This document shows, piece after piece, positions 42,166-51,351 of a DNA stretch of 64,000 bases. The notes below the pieces were generated by a model. It worked only from the letters and a program-made list of their open reading frames with translations, made no database searches and was not told the DNA's origin. The stretch spans positions 620,001 to 684,000 of the forward strand of contig CAVRIR010000005.1 of NCBI GenBank assembly GCA_963721305.1. Direction: 5' to 3'. Made by a program: the position numbers and the translations under genes. How positions within the stretch are numbered: the stretch's first letter is position 1; the number at the start of each line of letters is the position of its first letter. Source of the stretch: DATAES01 sp963721305. GTDB taxonomy: Bacteria > Actinomycetota > Acidimicrobiia > Acidimicrobiales > JACDCH01.

Positions 42166-42971
42166 AGTTCTTCGCTCACACGGTACGCGTACCGGCTGAA
42201 GACCCTCCAGCCGACGAGGAACGCTCCGACCGACCACGCCACGATCGCGAGGCACCGCCCCAAAGACGGCATCTGCAGCAGGTACGTCAGATCGCGCGCC
42301 GCCCCGACGAACTGCGTCATCGGGTTCAGATCGATCAACGCCTTGATCGGGAAGTTGCCCACCTTCTCAGGGATGATCGTCTCGGGATAGATGATCGGGG
42401 TGCCGTAGAACAACAAGTTGAGCAGGATGACGACGAGGTACCCGATGTCGCGGTAGTAGACGTTCAAGAGGCTGAGCACGAGCCCGAGCCCGATCGTGAA
42501 CAGGAACAGGAACGCGATCAGCACCGGCATCAACAGGAACGTCCACCAGATGTTGCCGACGATGAGCATGAACACGAGCAGGATCGCCGTCTCGAGACCG
42601 GTCTGCGTCAGGACCGAGAACGCGTTGGCCACGACCGGGCACTCTGCCGGGAAGTACACCTTCTTCAGCAACGGGCCCGACGCGACGAGGGCGATCATCG
42701 ACCCGTTCAGCACGAGGCTGAAGAAGTTCCACACCACGAGCGCGGCGAACAGGAACAGGGCGAACGACTTGGTGTGGCCGTTGCCCGCGACCGGCGGCGT
42801 CACCTTCAGGAAGGTGCCGAACACGAGCGTGTAGATCAGCAGCGTCGATGCGGGGTTGATCAGCGACCACGCCCAACCCAGGAGGCTGCGCTTGTACTTG
42901 ACCTTCAGCTCGCGCTGGGTCAGGTTCCAGATGAGGCCGCGATAGCTCCAGATCTCGGTCGCCGTCGCCAC
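42162..42971 (-). CDS. wzm: ABC-2 type permease for polysaccharide export
   Basis: 269-residue integral membrane protein with about six membrane helices. The amphipathic N-terminus (YRGLIWNLTQRELKVKYKRS) and the LLNVYYRDIGYLVVILLNLL segment are typical of Wzm/TagG. Start is the GTG at 42971. It pairs with the downstream Wzt-like ATPase through a GTGA overlap. Together they would export the glycan assembled by the neighbouring glycosyltransferases. The 141-bp gap to the amidase gene (42972-43112) shows only GC-rich imperfect dyads. Confidence 0.93.
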   Translation of the reverse strand: MATATEIWSYRGLIWNLTQRELKVKYKRSLLGWAWSLINPASTLLIYTLVFGTFLKVTPPVAGNGHTKSFALFLFAALVVWNFFSLVLNGSMIALVASGPLLKKVYFPAECPVVANAFSVLTQTGLETAILLVFMLIVGNIWWTFLLMPVLIAFLFLFTIGLGLVLSLLNVYYRDIGYLVVILLNLLFYGTPIIYPETIIPEKVGNFPIKALIDLNPMTQFVGAARDLTYLLQMPSLGRCLAIVAWSVGAFLVGWRVFSRYAYRVSEEL

Positions 42972-43112
42972 GTCGAACCCTTCATGTCAACCACGCGACC
43001 GTTCGGGCGCGATGGACGGTCTCCTCGACCGGCGGATTCCAAACTCTACCGGCCGGGGCCGGGCCGAAGGCAACCACCTCCGGCTCGACCGGCGCGATGC
43101 CGGCACGCACGA

Positions 43113-45218
43113 TCAGGACACCGTCGCCGTCCTGCACCCGAGGACGCCATTGGATCCCGACGCCACATTGAGCCCGTAAGCGCACACCTGGTGGGTGCCC
43201 GGACTCGCCGGTAGCACCAGGTAGAAGGCGTGCGTAGGGCCGTAGTCGGGGAACGCGGCGCCCACGTCGGTCCGCTGGAGGTTGGCTATGCCCACCGACG
43301 CGAATGCGCCGTCGACATAGACGTGGACACCGATCGGTGCGGCGCTGTCGGGGTCGATCGCCCATCCGGCGACGCTCAGCGAACCGGCGCCGCCGGTCAC
43401 GGCGTCGAGCGAACCGAACGGGTCGACGTTCACGGCGAGTGAGCGGCAGCCGAACCCGGCGTTGTTGCCCGGACCGACGTTGATGCCGTACCCGCAGATC
43501 TGTTGGAGCCCGGGTGGGATCGCGACCACGGTGTCGAACCCGTGGTTGGTGCCGTAGTCGGGCAGGTTCACGGCCACGTCCGGACGAGAGCCACCGGTGC
43601 CGACGGCGGCCCGGAATGCGCCGTTCGAGTAGATGTGGGCCGCAATCAGGTCGGGCGTGTCCGGATCGAGGGCCCAGCCCGCGACGCGCACACCTCCGGG
43701 CACTCTTCGCACCAGATCGAGCGAGCCGATCGGGTCAGGATCGACGTTCACCACGATGCACCCGATCGTGGGATTGAAACCTCCGGTGTCGTTGATGCCG
43801 TACACACAGATCTGGTGCTGGCCCGGACCGACTGCGACATCCATCGCGAAGCCGTGCAACGGGCCGTAAGCAGGCATCGCCGCCCCGACATCACCGCGAT
43901 AGAGATTGGCGACCCCGGTGAATCCACTGGTCCCGTTGCCGTCGACATACGCGGCGACGTTGATGGGATCGGTCGTGTTGACGTCGAGCGCCCATCCCGA
44001 CACTCGTACGCCCGCCGGTATTCGTTGCGTGCTGTCCACCGAGCCGGGCACGTTCGGGTACCACGCCGCGGCACGCGCTCGGATGTCCGGAAGCCGGTTG
44101 TACAGGTAGTTGCCGGGACACTCGGTGAACCATCCGTCGCGATGGCCGCTGATGTTGTTGAACACGCCCTGTGACCCGGGCGGGTACTTCAGGTTGTCGG
44201 GGTTGCCACGCGACGTCAGCACGGACGTGCCGAAGGGGTTCATCGATCCGAGTGAGAGCTTCCAACCGGCGACCTGCGCCACCGAGTTGACCGACGCTTC
44301 CGTCGGTGCCGTCGACGTGAAGTCGCCGATCACCGCGATGCCCGTCGAGTCCGTGTTGAGCCCGCCTGTCTGCGCACCGATGACCGGCTGATCGGTCCCA
44401 CCGGCGCGGCCTTCCCAGATGCCGCCGTAGCGATCGACGAGGAAGTTGTAACCGATGTCGCTCCAACCGTTCGCGTCCATGTGGTACGCCTGGATGGCGC
44501 GGACCATCGCGGGCACGTCACCGGGCCCGTAGTTGTTGCTGTTCACGGTGTGGTGGACGAACACGACCTGCACCTTCGTGCCGTACTCGGGCGCCTGCGT
44601 GCCCGCTCGAGCGCCCCACTCGGCGCGCGAGTGAATCGGTGGTCCACCGGGTTCGGCCGGTGCCGCGCCGGCCGGTTGTGGACCGGTCACCGTTGAAGTC
44701 TCCACTCGGTCGCGAACGAGTTGCACTTTGACCGCCGTCGCCGTTGTCGGATACCGCACTTGGTACTGGTCGGCGGAGCCGACCCACGTCATCTCGGTCG
44801 CGATGGTTTCCGCCTTCTGCATGTCCGTGGGTGCGTCGGCCGCGTCGGGCGAGTCGACATCCACCGACTTCCAGTCGCTCCATGTCCCGTTCGACCGGTA
44901 GCGCAGCGAAGCCGAGGCCGCAGGCCCGCTCCACGTGAGTCCGATCGCCTCGAACGGCTCGACCGCTTCCGTGGCGGAGGTCGTCTGCACGGCCAGCGGT
45001 ACGACGGTGTTCGCACCCGAGTCGCTTTGGCTGTCGACGCGTGGCGTGCGCGCCTCGATGTCCGCGCGATGCCCTGTGACCTGCCGCGTCGAGCCGACGG
45101 TCGCGCCGGCGGCACCCATCACCACGCCGACCACGGCCATCGCGGCGATCCGCGCCAGCCACGTCTTGCAGCGATTTCGGGTCCGGCCACGACGAGGGAA
45201 CGTCGACAACATGGCCAT
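43113..45218 (-). CDS. Secreted N-acetylmuramoyl-L-alanine amidase (PGRP/Amidase_2) with three C-terminal surface repeats
   Basis: 701 residues; ATG at 45218 behind AGGAGG. A basic N-terminus and hydrophobic segment (about 20-43) form a signal peptide or anchor. Residues about 195-385 are a PGRP-type zinc amidase: HSRAEWGARAG, the first zinc histidine in VVFVHHTVN, GYNFLVDRYGGIWEGRAGG, then SGHRDG and TECPGNYL supply the other His and Cys. It would cut the amide between muramic acid and stem peptide. From about 395 come three ~100-residue repeats (GWALDPDT, DVG..P.YG..HGF, VC.YGIN.....GC) shared with the genes at 45360 and 62751. It is divergent from the SpoIID-like gene. Confidence 0.92.
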   Translation of the reverse strand: MAMLSTFPRRGRTRNRCKTWLARIAAMAVVGVVMGAAGATVGSTRQVTGHRADIEARTPRVDSQSDSGANTVVPLAVQTTSATEAVEPFEAIGLTWSGPAASASLRYRSNGTWSDWKSVDVDSPDAADAPTDMQKAETIATEMTWVGSADQYQVRYPTTATAVKVQLVRDRVETSTVTGPQPAGAAPAEPGGPPIHSRAEWGARAGTQAPEYGTKVQVVFVHHTVNSNNYGPGDVPAMVRAIQAYHMDANGWSDIGYNFLVDRYGGIWEGRAGGTDQPVIGAQTGGLNTDSTGIAVIGDFTSTAPTEASVNSVAQVAGWKLSLGSMNPFGTSVLTSRGNPDNLKYPPGSQGVFNNISGHRDGWFTECPGNYLYNRLPDIRARAAAWYPNVPGSVDSTQRIPAGVRVSGWALDVNTTDPINVAAYVDGNGTSGFTGVANLYRGDVGAAMPAYGPLHGFAMDVAVGPGQHQICVYGINDTGGFNPTIGCIVVNVDPDPIGSLDLVRRVPGGVRVAGWALDPDTPDLIAAHIYSNGAFRAAVGTGGSRPDVAVNLPDYGTNHGFDTVVAIPPGLQQICGYGINVGPGNNAGFGCRSLAVNVDPFGSLDAVTGGAGSLSVAGWAIDPDSAAPIGVHVYVDGAFASVGIANLQRTDVGAAFPDYGPTHAFYLVLPASPGTHQVCAYGLNVASGSNGVLGCRTATVS

Positions 45219-45288
45219 GGAGGAGCCTCCTGAAGCACTCGAAGGCCGCCCGCCTCGCCTCGATCATGCCATCTCCGAGCGGTGACTC

Positions 45289-45315
45289 TTGACCAAAGCG
45301 GGCATCTCTTATGCT
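45289..45315 (+). promoter_or_regulatory. Candidate promoter of the SpoIID-like gene
   Basis: TTGACC (45289-45294) and TATGCT (45310-45315) are separated by 15 bp, in the intergenic region between two divergent wall-enzyme genes. A start point near 45322 would give a short leader to the GTG at 45360. The spacer is short. Confidence 0.4.
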
Positions 45316-45359
45316 GCGACGCGAGCGGGCGGTTCGGAGATCATGATGAGTGGGCACGG

Positions 45360-47564
45360 GTGTTGACGCGTCGAGCAGCTTCCGCGCTCGCGATAGTGGT
45401 GGTCCTCGTGGCGAGTGGACTCGCGTCGATCGTCGGCGCGTCGCCAGCGGCCGCGGACTCGACGATCACGTTCGCCGGCGGTGGCTTCGGGCACGGCGTC
45501 GGAATGAGTCAGTACGGCGCGTACGGGATGGCAAGCATCGACGGCGCGTCCCCCGCGACGATCCTCACGCACTACTACAGCGGTACTTCCGTGCAACCGG
45601 TCGGGCAAGCAGGTGGGTTGCGCGTACGCATTGCCAACGGCATCGGAGGATCGACGTTCACGGGTGCAGGAACAGTCAACTTCGTCCTCAACGGTCAGAT
45701 CATCGCCGCGGCCGCGCCAGGCCAACCGTTCTCCATCGCCGCCGAGAGCGGCGGCATTCGCCTGAGCAATCCCGGAGGGCCGTTCGTGCCACCGGGCAAC
45801 ACACTGCAAGTGCAGTACGCACCGGCACCGGTACGGGTGTCGGGTACGCAATGCGGCGGTGGCGGTTGTCGCTACAGCCGCGGACTGATCGTCGCGCGCA
45901 ACACCGGCTCGTCGTTGACACTCACAGTCGAAGTCCTGTCTATGCAGGATTATCTGTACGGCATCGGTGAGGTGCCGTCGAGTTGGCCGGCTGCCGCGTT
46001 GCAGGCCCAAGCAATCGCAGCGCGCACTTACGCGAACTACTTCACGTACACACGCCGCGCGAACGGTCAAGCACCGGTCTACGACCTCGACGCGTCGACT
46101 GCCGATCAGTTCTACATCGGCTACGAGAAGGAAGCAGAGGCCGGGTTCGGACAGTTCTGGGTGTCGGCGGTAAACGCGACGGCCGATCAGAACGTGCTCT
46201 ACAACGGCGCGCCGATCCAAGCGTTCTACTTCTCGTCGAGCGGCGGCTACACGGAGAACAGCGAGAACGTGTTCGTGGCCGCGCTCCCGTATCTTCGCGG
46301 CGTTCCCGACCCCCGCGATCAGAACAGCGCGAACCCCAACTACCGCTGGACCCGCACGTACACGATCGGGCAGCTCTCGAGTTGGTTGAGCCGCGCCGCC
46401 GACACGAACGTCGGCACCGTGGCCGCGATCGGGATCAACCCCGGACCATCCGTCAGCGGCCGGATCGACAAGGGGACGGTGACGATCACCGGAAGCGGCG
46501 CCACGAAGCAGGTCAGCGGAAGCCGGTTCCGCACCGTCGTGAACTCAGGGGTGTCCCAGGACGGTGGCGGTCTCAGCCAGCAGTTCCTCAGCACGATGAT
46601 CAGCACCGATCCCACCCATGACCTGCACGGTTCGCTCGATTGGGTGCAGCGGGTCCCGGGCGGACTCCAGGTCGCAGGCTGGGCCGCGGACGACGACACG
46701 TCCGCCCCGATCGACGTCCACGTCTACGTGGACAACAACGGCTACGTGATCGGTCCGGCCGCCCTCAACCGGCCCGATGTCGGCGCCGCGTTCCCGGCAC
46801 TCGGCCCCAACCACGGATTCATCGCCACCGTTCCGGCCGGCGGCCCCGGCACGCACCGGGTCTGCGCGTGGGCGATCAACACGCTCAACGGCGCCGGGTT
46901 CAACAAACCGGTCGGCTGCCAGACCGTCACGGTGTCCATCGATCCCTTCGGTTCGTTCGACTCGGGTGCTCGCTCCGGACCCGGTGTGCACGTCGCCGGC
47001 TGGACCATCGATCCGGACACGGCAGCGCCGATCGCGCTTCACGTGTACGTCGACGGAACGTTCGCCGGCGCGACGTCCGCAGCCGCTTCCCGACCTGATG
47101 TCGGCGCCGCGTATCCCGCCTACGGGCCCAACCACGGCTTCGACACGGCCGTCGGCAACTTCGGACCGGGCCCACACGTCGCATGTGTGTACGGCATCAA
47201 TGACGTCCAGCCGGGGAACAACACGCAACTCGGTTGCCGGTCGGTGACCGGCAGTCCGTTCGGTTCGTTGGATCTTGCGGTCAGATCGGGCAGCGGCGTA
47301 CGCGTCGCAGGGTGGAGCATCGATCCGGACACCGCCGCACCGACGGCGGTGCACGTCTATGTCGACGGAACGTTCGCGGGCGCGACCTCGGCTTCCGTGC
47401 CGCGGGCCGACGTCGGCTCGGCGTATCCCGCGTACGGCCCCAACCACGCGTTCGACGCGATCGTCGGAAACGTCGGCCCTGGCACGCATACGGTCTGCGT
47501 CTACGGCATCAACGACACCACAGTTGACAGCAACAGCACGCTCGGCTGTGCGACGTTCAGTTAG
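45360..47564 (+). CDS. Secreted SpoIID/LytB-domain protein with three C-terminal surface repeats
   Basis: 734 residues from the GTG at 45360 (a TTG follows at once). Signal peptide about 8-32 ending SPAAADST. GFGHGVGMSQYGAYGM near residue 43 is typical of the family. The SpoIID domain (about 190-320) includes YLYGIGEVPSSWPAAALQAQ with the likely catalytic Glu, AIAARTYANYFT, and AFYFSSSGGYTENSENVF. SpoIID enzymes are lytic transglycosylases acting on denuded glycan strands, which amidases produce. The divergent amidase gene therefore makes functional sense. Residues from about 427 are three ~100-residue repeats like those of the amidase. Confidence 0.9.
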   Translation: MLTRRAASALAIVVVLVASGLASIVGASPAAADSTITFAGGGFGHGVGMSQYGAYGMASIDGASPATILTHYYSGTSVQPVGQAGGLRVRIANGIGGSTFTGAGTVNFVLNGQIIAAAAPGQPFSIAAESGGIRLSNPGGPFVPPGNTLQVQYAPAPVRVSGTQCGGGGCRYSRGLIVARNTGSSLTLTVEVLSMQDYLYGIGEVPSSWPAAALQAQAIAARTYANYFTYTRRANGQAPVYDLDASTADQFYIGYEKEAEAGFGQFWVSAVNATADQNVLYNGAPIQAFYFSSSGGYTENSENVFVAALPYLRGVPDPRDQNSANPNYRWTRTYTIGQLSSWLSRAADTNVGTVAAIGINPGPSVSGRIDKGTVTITGSGATKQVSGSRFRTVVNSGVSQDGGGLSQQFLSTMISTDPTHDLHGSLDWVQRVPGGLQVAGWAADDDTSAPIDVHVYVDNNGYVIGPAALNRPDVGAAFPALGPNHGFIATVPAGGPGTHRVCAWAINTLNGAGFNKPVGCQTVTVSIDPFGSFDSGARSGPGVHVAGWTIDPDTAAPIALHVYVDGTFAGATSAAASRPDVGAAYPAYGPNHGFDTAVGNFGPGPHVACVYGINDVQPGNNTQLGCRSVTGSPFGSLDLAVRSGSGVRVAGWSIDPDTAAPTAVHVYVDGTFAGATSASVPRADVGSAYPAYGPNHAFDAIVGNVGPGTHTVCVYGINDTTVDSNSTLGCATFS

Positions 47565-47638
47565 CCCCGCGCCACGGGAGCGGTAGCCTCCAGCCGAACC
47601 GGTAGGCGAGACGCTTCGGCGCGTTCGGGGAGTACGTC

Positions 47639-48103
47639 ATGTCATACACCGTTGACTTCAAGACCGTCTCGACGGTCGGCCTCGAATCGTCGCCTGTCGC
47701 GACAGCGCTGGCCGGTCTACGGGCGAACGAAGCCCGCTACTTCAAGAACAAGTACGACCATGACTTCACGGTCGAGCCCGCGAGCGAGGCCAAGAGCACG
47801 ATCGACTGGGTGCACAACATCCTCGAGGAAGAACGCGAGATCGTCATCTCGTCGCCACCACTCGAAGCGTGCGCCTTCCAGGTCGAGAACATTCGAATGG
47901 CCTACGTCTTCTACGAGAGCGGACTGTCGATCAACGTGATGTACACGATCGACGAAGCGGGCAAGCGGGCGGTGGGGTTCAAACTCTCCGACGGGATGGA
48001 CATACCCGAGGAGCTCGAGCCTCGATTCAAGTTCGCAAGGCAGAAGTCGAAACTGGCAGGAACGATTCGCGGCTCGTACTTCGTCATCAAGAACGAGTAC
48101 TGA
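47639..48103 (+). CDS. Hypothetical protein, no recognised family
   Basis: 154 residues, ATG behind GGGGAG. It starts MSYTVDFKTVSTVGLESSPV. The protein looks soluble, alpha/beta, with no signal peptide, no membrane helix and no cysteine cluster. Blocks such as RANEARYFKNKYDHDFTVEP and FKLSDGMDIPEELEPRFKFA have a foldable, non-shadow composition. The charged, Tyr/Phe-rich sequence is less Ala/Gly-biased than its neighbours. It stands alone between a surface protein gene and a kinase-like gene. I do not recognise it and assign no function. Confidence 0.65.
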   Translation: MSYTVDFKTVSTVGLESSPVATALAGLRANEARYFKNKYDHDFTVEPASEAKSTIDWVHNILEEEREIVISSPPLEACAFQVENIRMAYVFYESGLSINVMYTIDEAGKRAVGFKLSDGMDIPEELEPRFKFARQKSKLAGTIRGSYFVIKNEY

Positions 48104-48129
48104 CGTCCTCGTCGCATCGCACGTGGCCA

Positions 48130-48960
48130 TCAGTCGACCGCCAGTCGCAGCTGGTCGAGCCACTCGATGCCGAGCCGGTGGCCGTTCGGGAACTGATCGT
48201 CTCGATCCCAGCGCCACGCGGTGATCATCGCGAGCACGAGGACTCGGCAGTCGCGAACCAGGTCCTGTCCCGCGCCGGCGTAGTGCTCGCTGACTCGCTC
48301 GGGCGCGTGTGCGATGTCGAACTCCACAGGCCCTCGGCAACACGTCTCGAGATCGATGAAGAGCAGGCCCTGGTTGGTGTCGAGCAGGTTGCCGGCGTGC
48401 GGTTCGCCGTGCAGCAACTGATCGTCGGCGTTCCAGTCCTCGACCTTGCGTCGAGCGGTGCGCAGCGCGGTGGCGAGGAACTCGCGGTCTGCATCGGCCA
48501 GTCCCGGCGTGCGGTCCTTGTCCGCGACGAGTGACTGAGCCTCCGCGACTCGATCGGTGTAATGCGGCGCGGCCACGTCGACGTCGCGCATCGCCGCGTG
48601 CAGCTGCGCCAACGCGCCCGCGAACTCGGATGACGCAACGTCTTCGGCAGGCATCGGGTCGTAGTACGTCCACAACGTGACCGCGAAGCCGTCGCTCTCG
48701 TAGACACCACGTTCGACCCGAGGCTCGAGCAGGGCGATGGGCGCCCCGGCACCAGCGAGTCGCTGCGCGACCTCGACCTCGAACTCGGCGCTCGTGCGAT
48801 GCGTGCTCGGTGCGACCCGAGCGAGCGCGTCGCACGGCAGCAGGCGAATCGCGAGCCGGTTCGAGTTGTGGAGCACAACCGCTTCATCGGCCCTCAGACC
48901 GAGCCCCGTGGCCGTCGACACGCCCGCGGCTACCGCACGGCGAACGTTGGGTGCTTCCAT
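48130..48960 (-). CDS. Aminoglycoside phosphotransferase (APH)-fold kinase
   Basis: 276 residues from the ATG at 48960; a GTG at 49026 would add 22 residues. APH/choline-kinase-like fold. The Brenner motif LLHGEPHAGNLL (His-Gly-Glu-x-x-x-x-Asn) and the metal site LLFIDLETCCRGPVEFDIA (the aspartate that replaces DFG) are clear. In family enzymes the usual catalytic residue in HGD is Asp; here it is Glu (HGEPHAGN), a variant seen in several APH subgroups. Substrate unknown; such genes are often miscellaneous small-molecule kinases and need not give drug resistance. Confidence 0.8.
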   Translation of the reverse strand: MEAPNVRRAVAAGVSTATGLGLRADEAVVLHNSNRLAIRLLPCDALARVAPSTHRTSAEFEVEVAQRLAGAGAPIALLEPRVERGVYESDGFAVTLWTYYDPMPAEDVASSEFAGALAQLHAAMRDVDVAAPHYTDRVAEAQSLVADKDRTPGLADADREFLATALRTARRKVEDWNADDQLLHGEPHAGNLLDTNQGLLFIDLETCCRGPVEFDIAHAPERVSEHYAGAGQDLVRDCRVLVLAMITAWRWDRDDQFPNGHRLGIEWLDQLRLAVD

Positions 48961-49129
48961 CGTGTTCTCGTCCCGCCTCCGTCGCGCCTCGTGCGACCCA
49001 GTTCCTAGTCCGTGTGCCTCGGACACCTGTGACGAAAAGCCGCCAAATCAATTCGATCCGCTCGGCGATGGTCGGACGTACGGTGTTCGTGGCTCAGCGG
49101 CGACTGCCGCATGACGAGGAGGAGTGATC

Positions 49130-49426
49130 ATGATCGGTGTGTACGTGACGTTCCAGTACGACGGCGATTTCGATCGCGGGCGCGTCGAGAACGTGGCCGA
49201 GAACGCGCGGGCGATGTTCGAGGGCATGCCGAACCTCAGTCGCAAGTTCTTCACGTTCGACGAGAAGCACAGTCGAGCCGTGAACTTCTACGTGTGGGAG
49301 TCGGAGGACGCGGCCGAGCGGTTCTTCTCCGACGAGCTTCGAGAGCGTGTGACCGGCCTCTACGGTGTCGAGCCGACGATCGAGTTCGTGCAGATCGCGC
49401 AAGTGGTCGACAACACCAAGGGCTGA
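49130..49426 (+). CDS. Small dimeric alpha-beta barrel (ABM/YdhR-like) protein
   Basis: 98 residues from the ATG at 49130, preceded by an ideal AGGAGGAG site. MIGVYVTFQYDGDFDRGRVE, VNFYVWESEDAAERFFSDE and EFVQIAQVVDN fit a ferredoxin-like dimeric barrel of the YdhR/antibiotic-biosynthesis-monooxygenase type. Members include quinone-forming monooxygenases and stress proteins. No residue here proves catalysis. It is a free-standing gene, 10 bp from the convergent membrane-protein gene. Confidence 0.65.
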   Translation: MIGVYVTFQYDGDFDRGRVENVAENARAMFEGMPNLSRKFFTFDEKHSRAVNFYVWESEDAAERFFSDELRERVTGLYGVEPTIEFVQIAQVVDNTKG

Positions 49427-49436
49427 AGCTGCTCCC

Positions 49437-51258
49437 TCAGCTCGCGGGATCGAGCAGGACGACGTAGCCGTCGCCGATCTCCTGGAGCTGGCGGAGCCGC
49501 GCGATGTCGGCTGGGGATGCACCCTCGGTCTGAGTCAGACTGCGTTGATACGGCGTGTCGACGAGGATGCGGTCGGAGGGCGCTTTGGAACCCAGCGCAG
49601 CCCTGATCTTCGTCTCGAGCGCCTGCGCTTCCTTGCGTTCATCGACGGACAGCGGGTCGTACGACGCGATGACCTGCGAGTTCGGACCGGGCGTGTAGGA
49701 CTCCAGGTCCGACGTCGACGTCGTCGCAATCGTGATCACGTCGTCCCCGGCTGTCGGCGTCCCGACTCGCCAGCCGCCGTACTTGAGGACGGCGACGTCG
49801 CGCGGGTCGCTTCCGGGGTCAGCGACAACATGGAAGCCTCGTCGCTGGAGCTCGAGGAACAATCCCACCGTGCTCGCGCCCCACTGCCGCTCATCCTTCC
49901 CCTCGATGACGTAGGTGTGGTTGCGATCCAGAGCGGTGGCGGCTTGCGCGCCGACCTGAGCCATCACGCGTGACAGATCGTCGTGCGGGATCGCCGCCGG
50001 GAGATCGGCGAGGGTGGCTGCAGTCACGATCACCAGTGCGATGCTGGCGACAACGGTCACGGCGCGACCGAGCGCCGGCCGACCGACCGCAGCGACGACG
50101 CACCACGTGAGCGCGACCAATGTCAGTCCGGCGACGGCCCACCAGCAGCGCACGAGATACGACTCCAACTCGCCCGTGATGTGCGCCGTGCTCCACGTTG
50201 CGAGAACGACGAGCCCGAGCGCGACCATTGCGAACTTCGCGGCGTCACGCTGTCCGCGCCGCCACGCGAACACGCACGCCACCGCTGTAGCCAGCGCGAT
50301 CCCGACTGCCTGCGCCGTCCCACTCGTTCGCATGAATCCGAGCGAGTCGAGATCGTTGCCGGTGATCCACGGACCGATGAGACGAAGTTCGGTCCCGGCC
50401 GTCCCGAACGCGGTCGTCCAGCCGACGGTAGGTCCGGTCGGGTGCCGCAGGAAGCGCAGCATCGCGACGAGGTTGCCCTGACCCGCGACCTGATCGATCA
50501 CCGCCGGGATCGAGAGCACGACGCCGACGGCGATCGCGATCAGACAACTGCGGATGATCGAGTGACGCCGATCGGGTGATGCTCGACGTGCGGTCCACGC
50601 CGCGTGCGCGAACACCGCGACGAGGCCGGCCGCGACGTACACCACGTACATCACATGGGACTGAGCTGCGAACGAACCCACGGCGACCGCAACGGGGAGC
50701 AGTTGACGGTCGCCACAGATGATCGACCAGACCACGACAACGAAGAGAAGGAACGGGAAGAACGCGGCGAACGGATTCCACGTGTCGAGTACCGACGTCG
50801 CGCCGATCGCGTGCACGAGAACGACGGCCATCGAGCGCGATCGACGCCGCGACCACCAGGCCGCCCCGCCTGGCCGCGATCCACACGGTCGCCGTGATGC
50901 ATGCCGCATTCGCGACTCCGACGCCGACGAGAGTTCCCGTGGCGCCGAACAGCCGGTACCAAGGCGCGAGATACCAGAAGAGCAGCGGTCCTGGGTGTGC
51001 CCAACCCCATCGCGAGTACGCGCCGACCAGCGGGGTGTGTCGTGTGCCGACGTCCGAGAAGCGCAGCATCTCCAATGCTTCGTCGCCGCTGGGATGCCAA
51101 TGCCGTCCCACCACGCTGACCGTCATGGCGACGACAGCGAGCGCCGCCACCGTTGCCAGACCCATCGCGATTCGACGGTCACGACGGTTCCGAAGCCCGC
51201 CCGGTGTCGTCGATGGCGACGAAACGTCGTCCGGCGTTCGAGTGGAGAGGAGGGTCAC
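49437..51258 (-). CDS. Polytopic membrane glycosyltransferase-like (GT-C/GT39-type) protein, interrupted by a +1 frameshift
   Basis: About 607 residues across one frame change. The N-terminal part (51258 to about 50838) has a membrane helix and SGDEALEMLRFSDVG, then WGWAHPGPLLFWYLAPWYRL, an arrangement typical of dolichyl-phosphate-mannose-like GT-C enzymes with an acidic pair in the first outer loop. After GGLVVAASIAL the sense continues in the next frame as MAVVLVHAIGATSVLDTWNP, through several more helices, to a soluble C-terminal domain ending at 49437. One extra base at about 50825-50840 accounts for the break. The join falls inside a membrane helix. It could be a sequencing error or a genuine pseudogene. 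Sugar specificity unknown. Confidence 0.78.
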
Positions 51259-51351
51259 CCGTGCGAGCCCGTCGCGATCAGACAGCAGACCGGATCTCGC
51301 ACCGGCTGAAAGCTAGATCTGCGATGACGAGGAGATGCAGCTCTCGCGACG

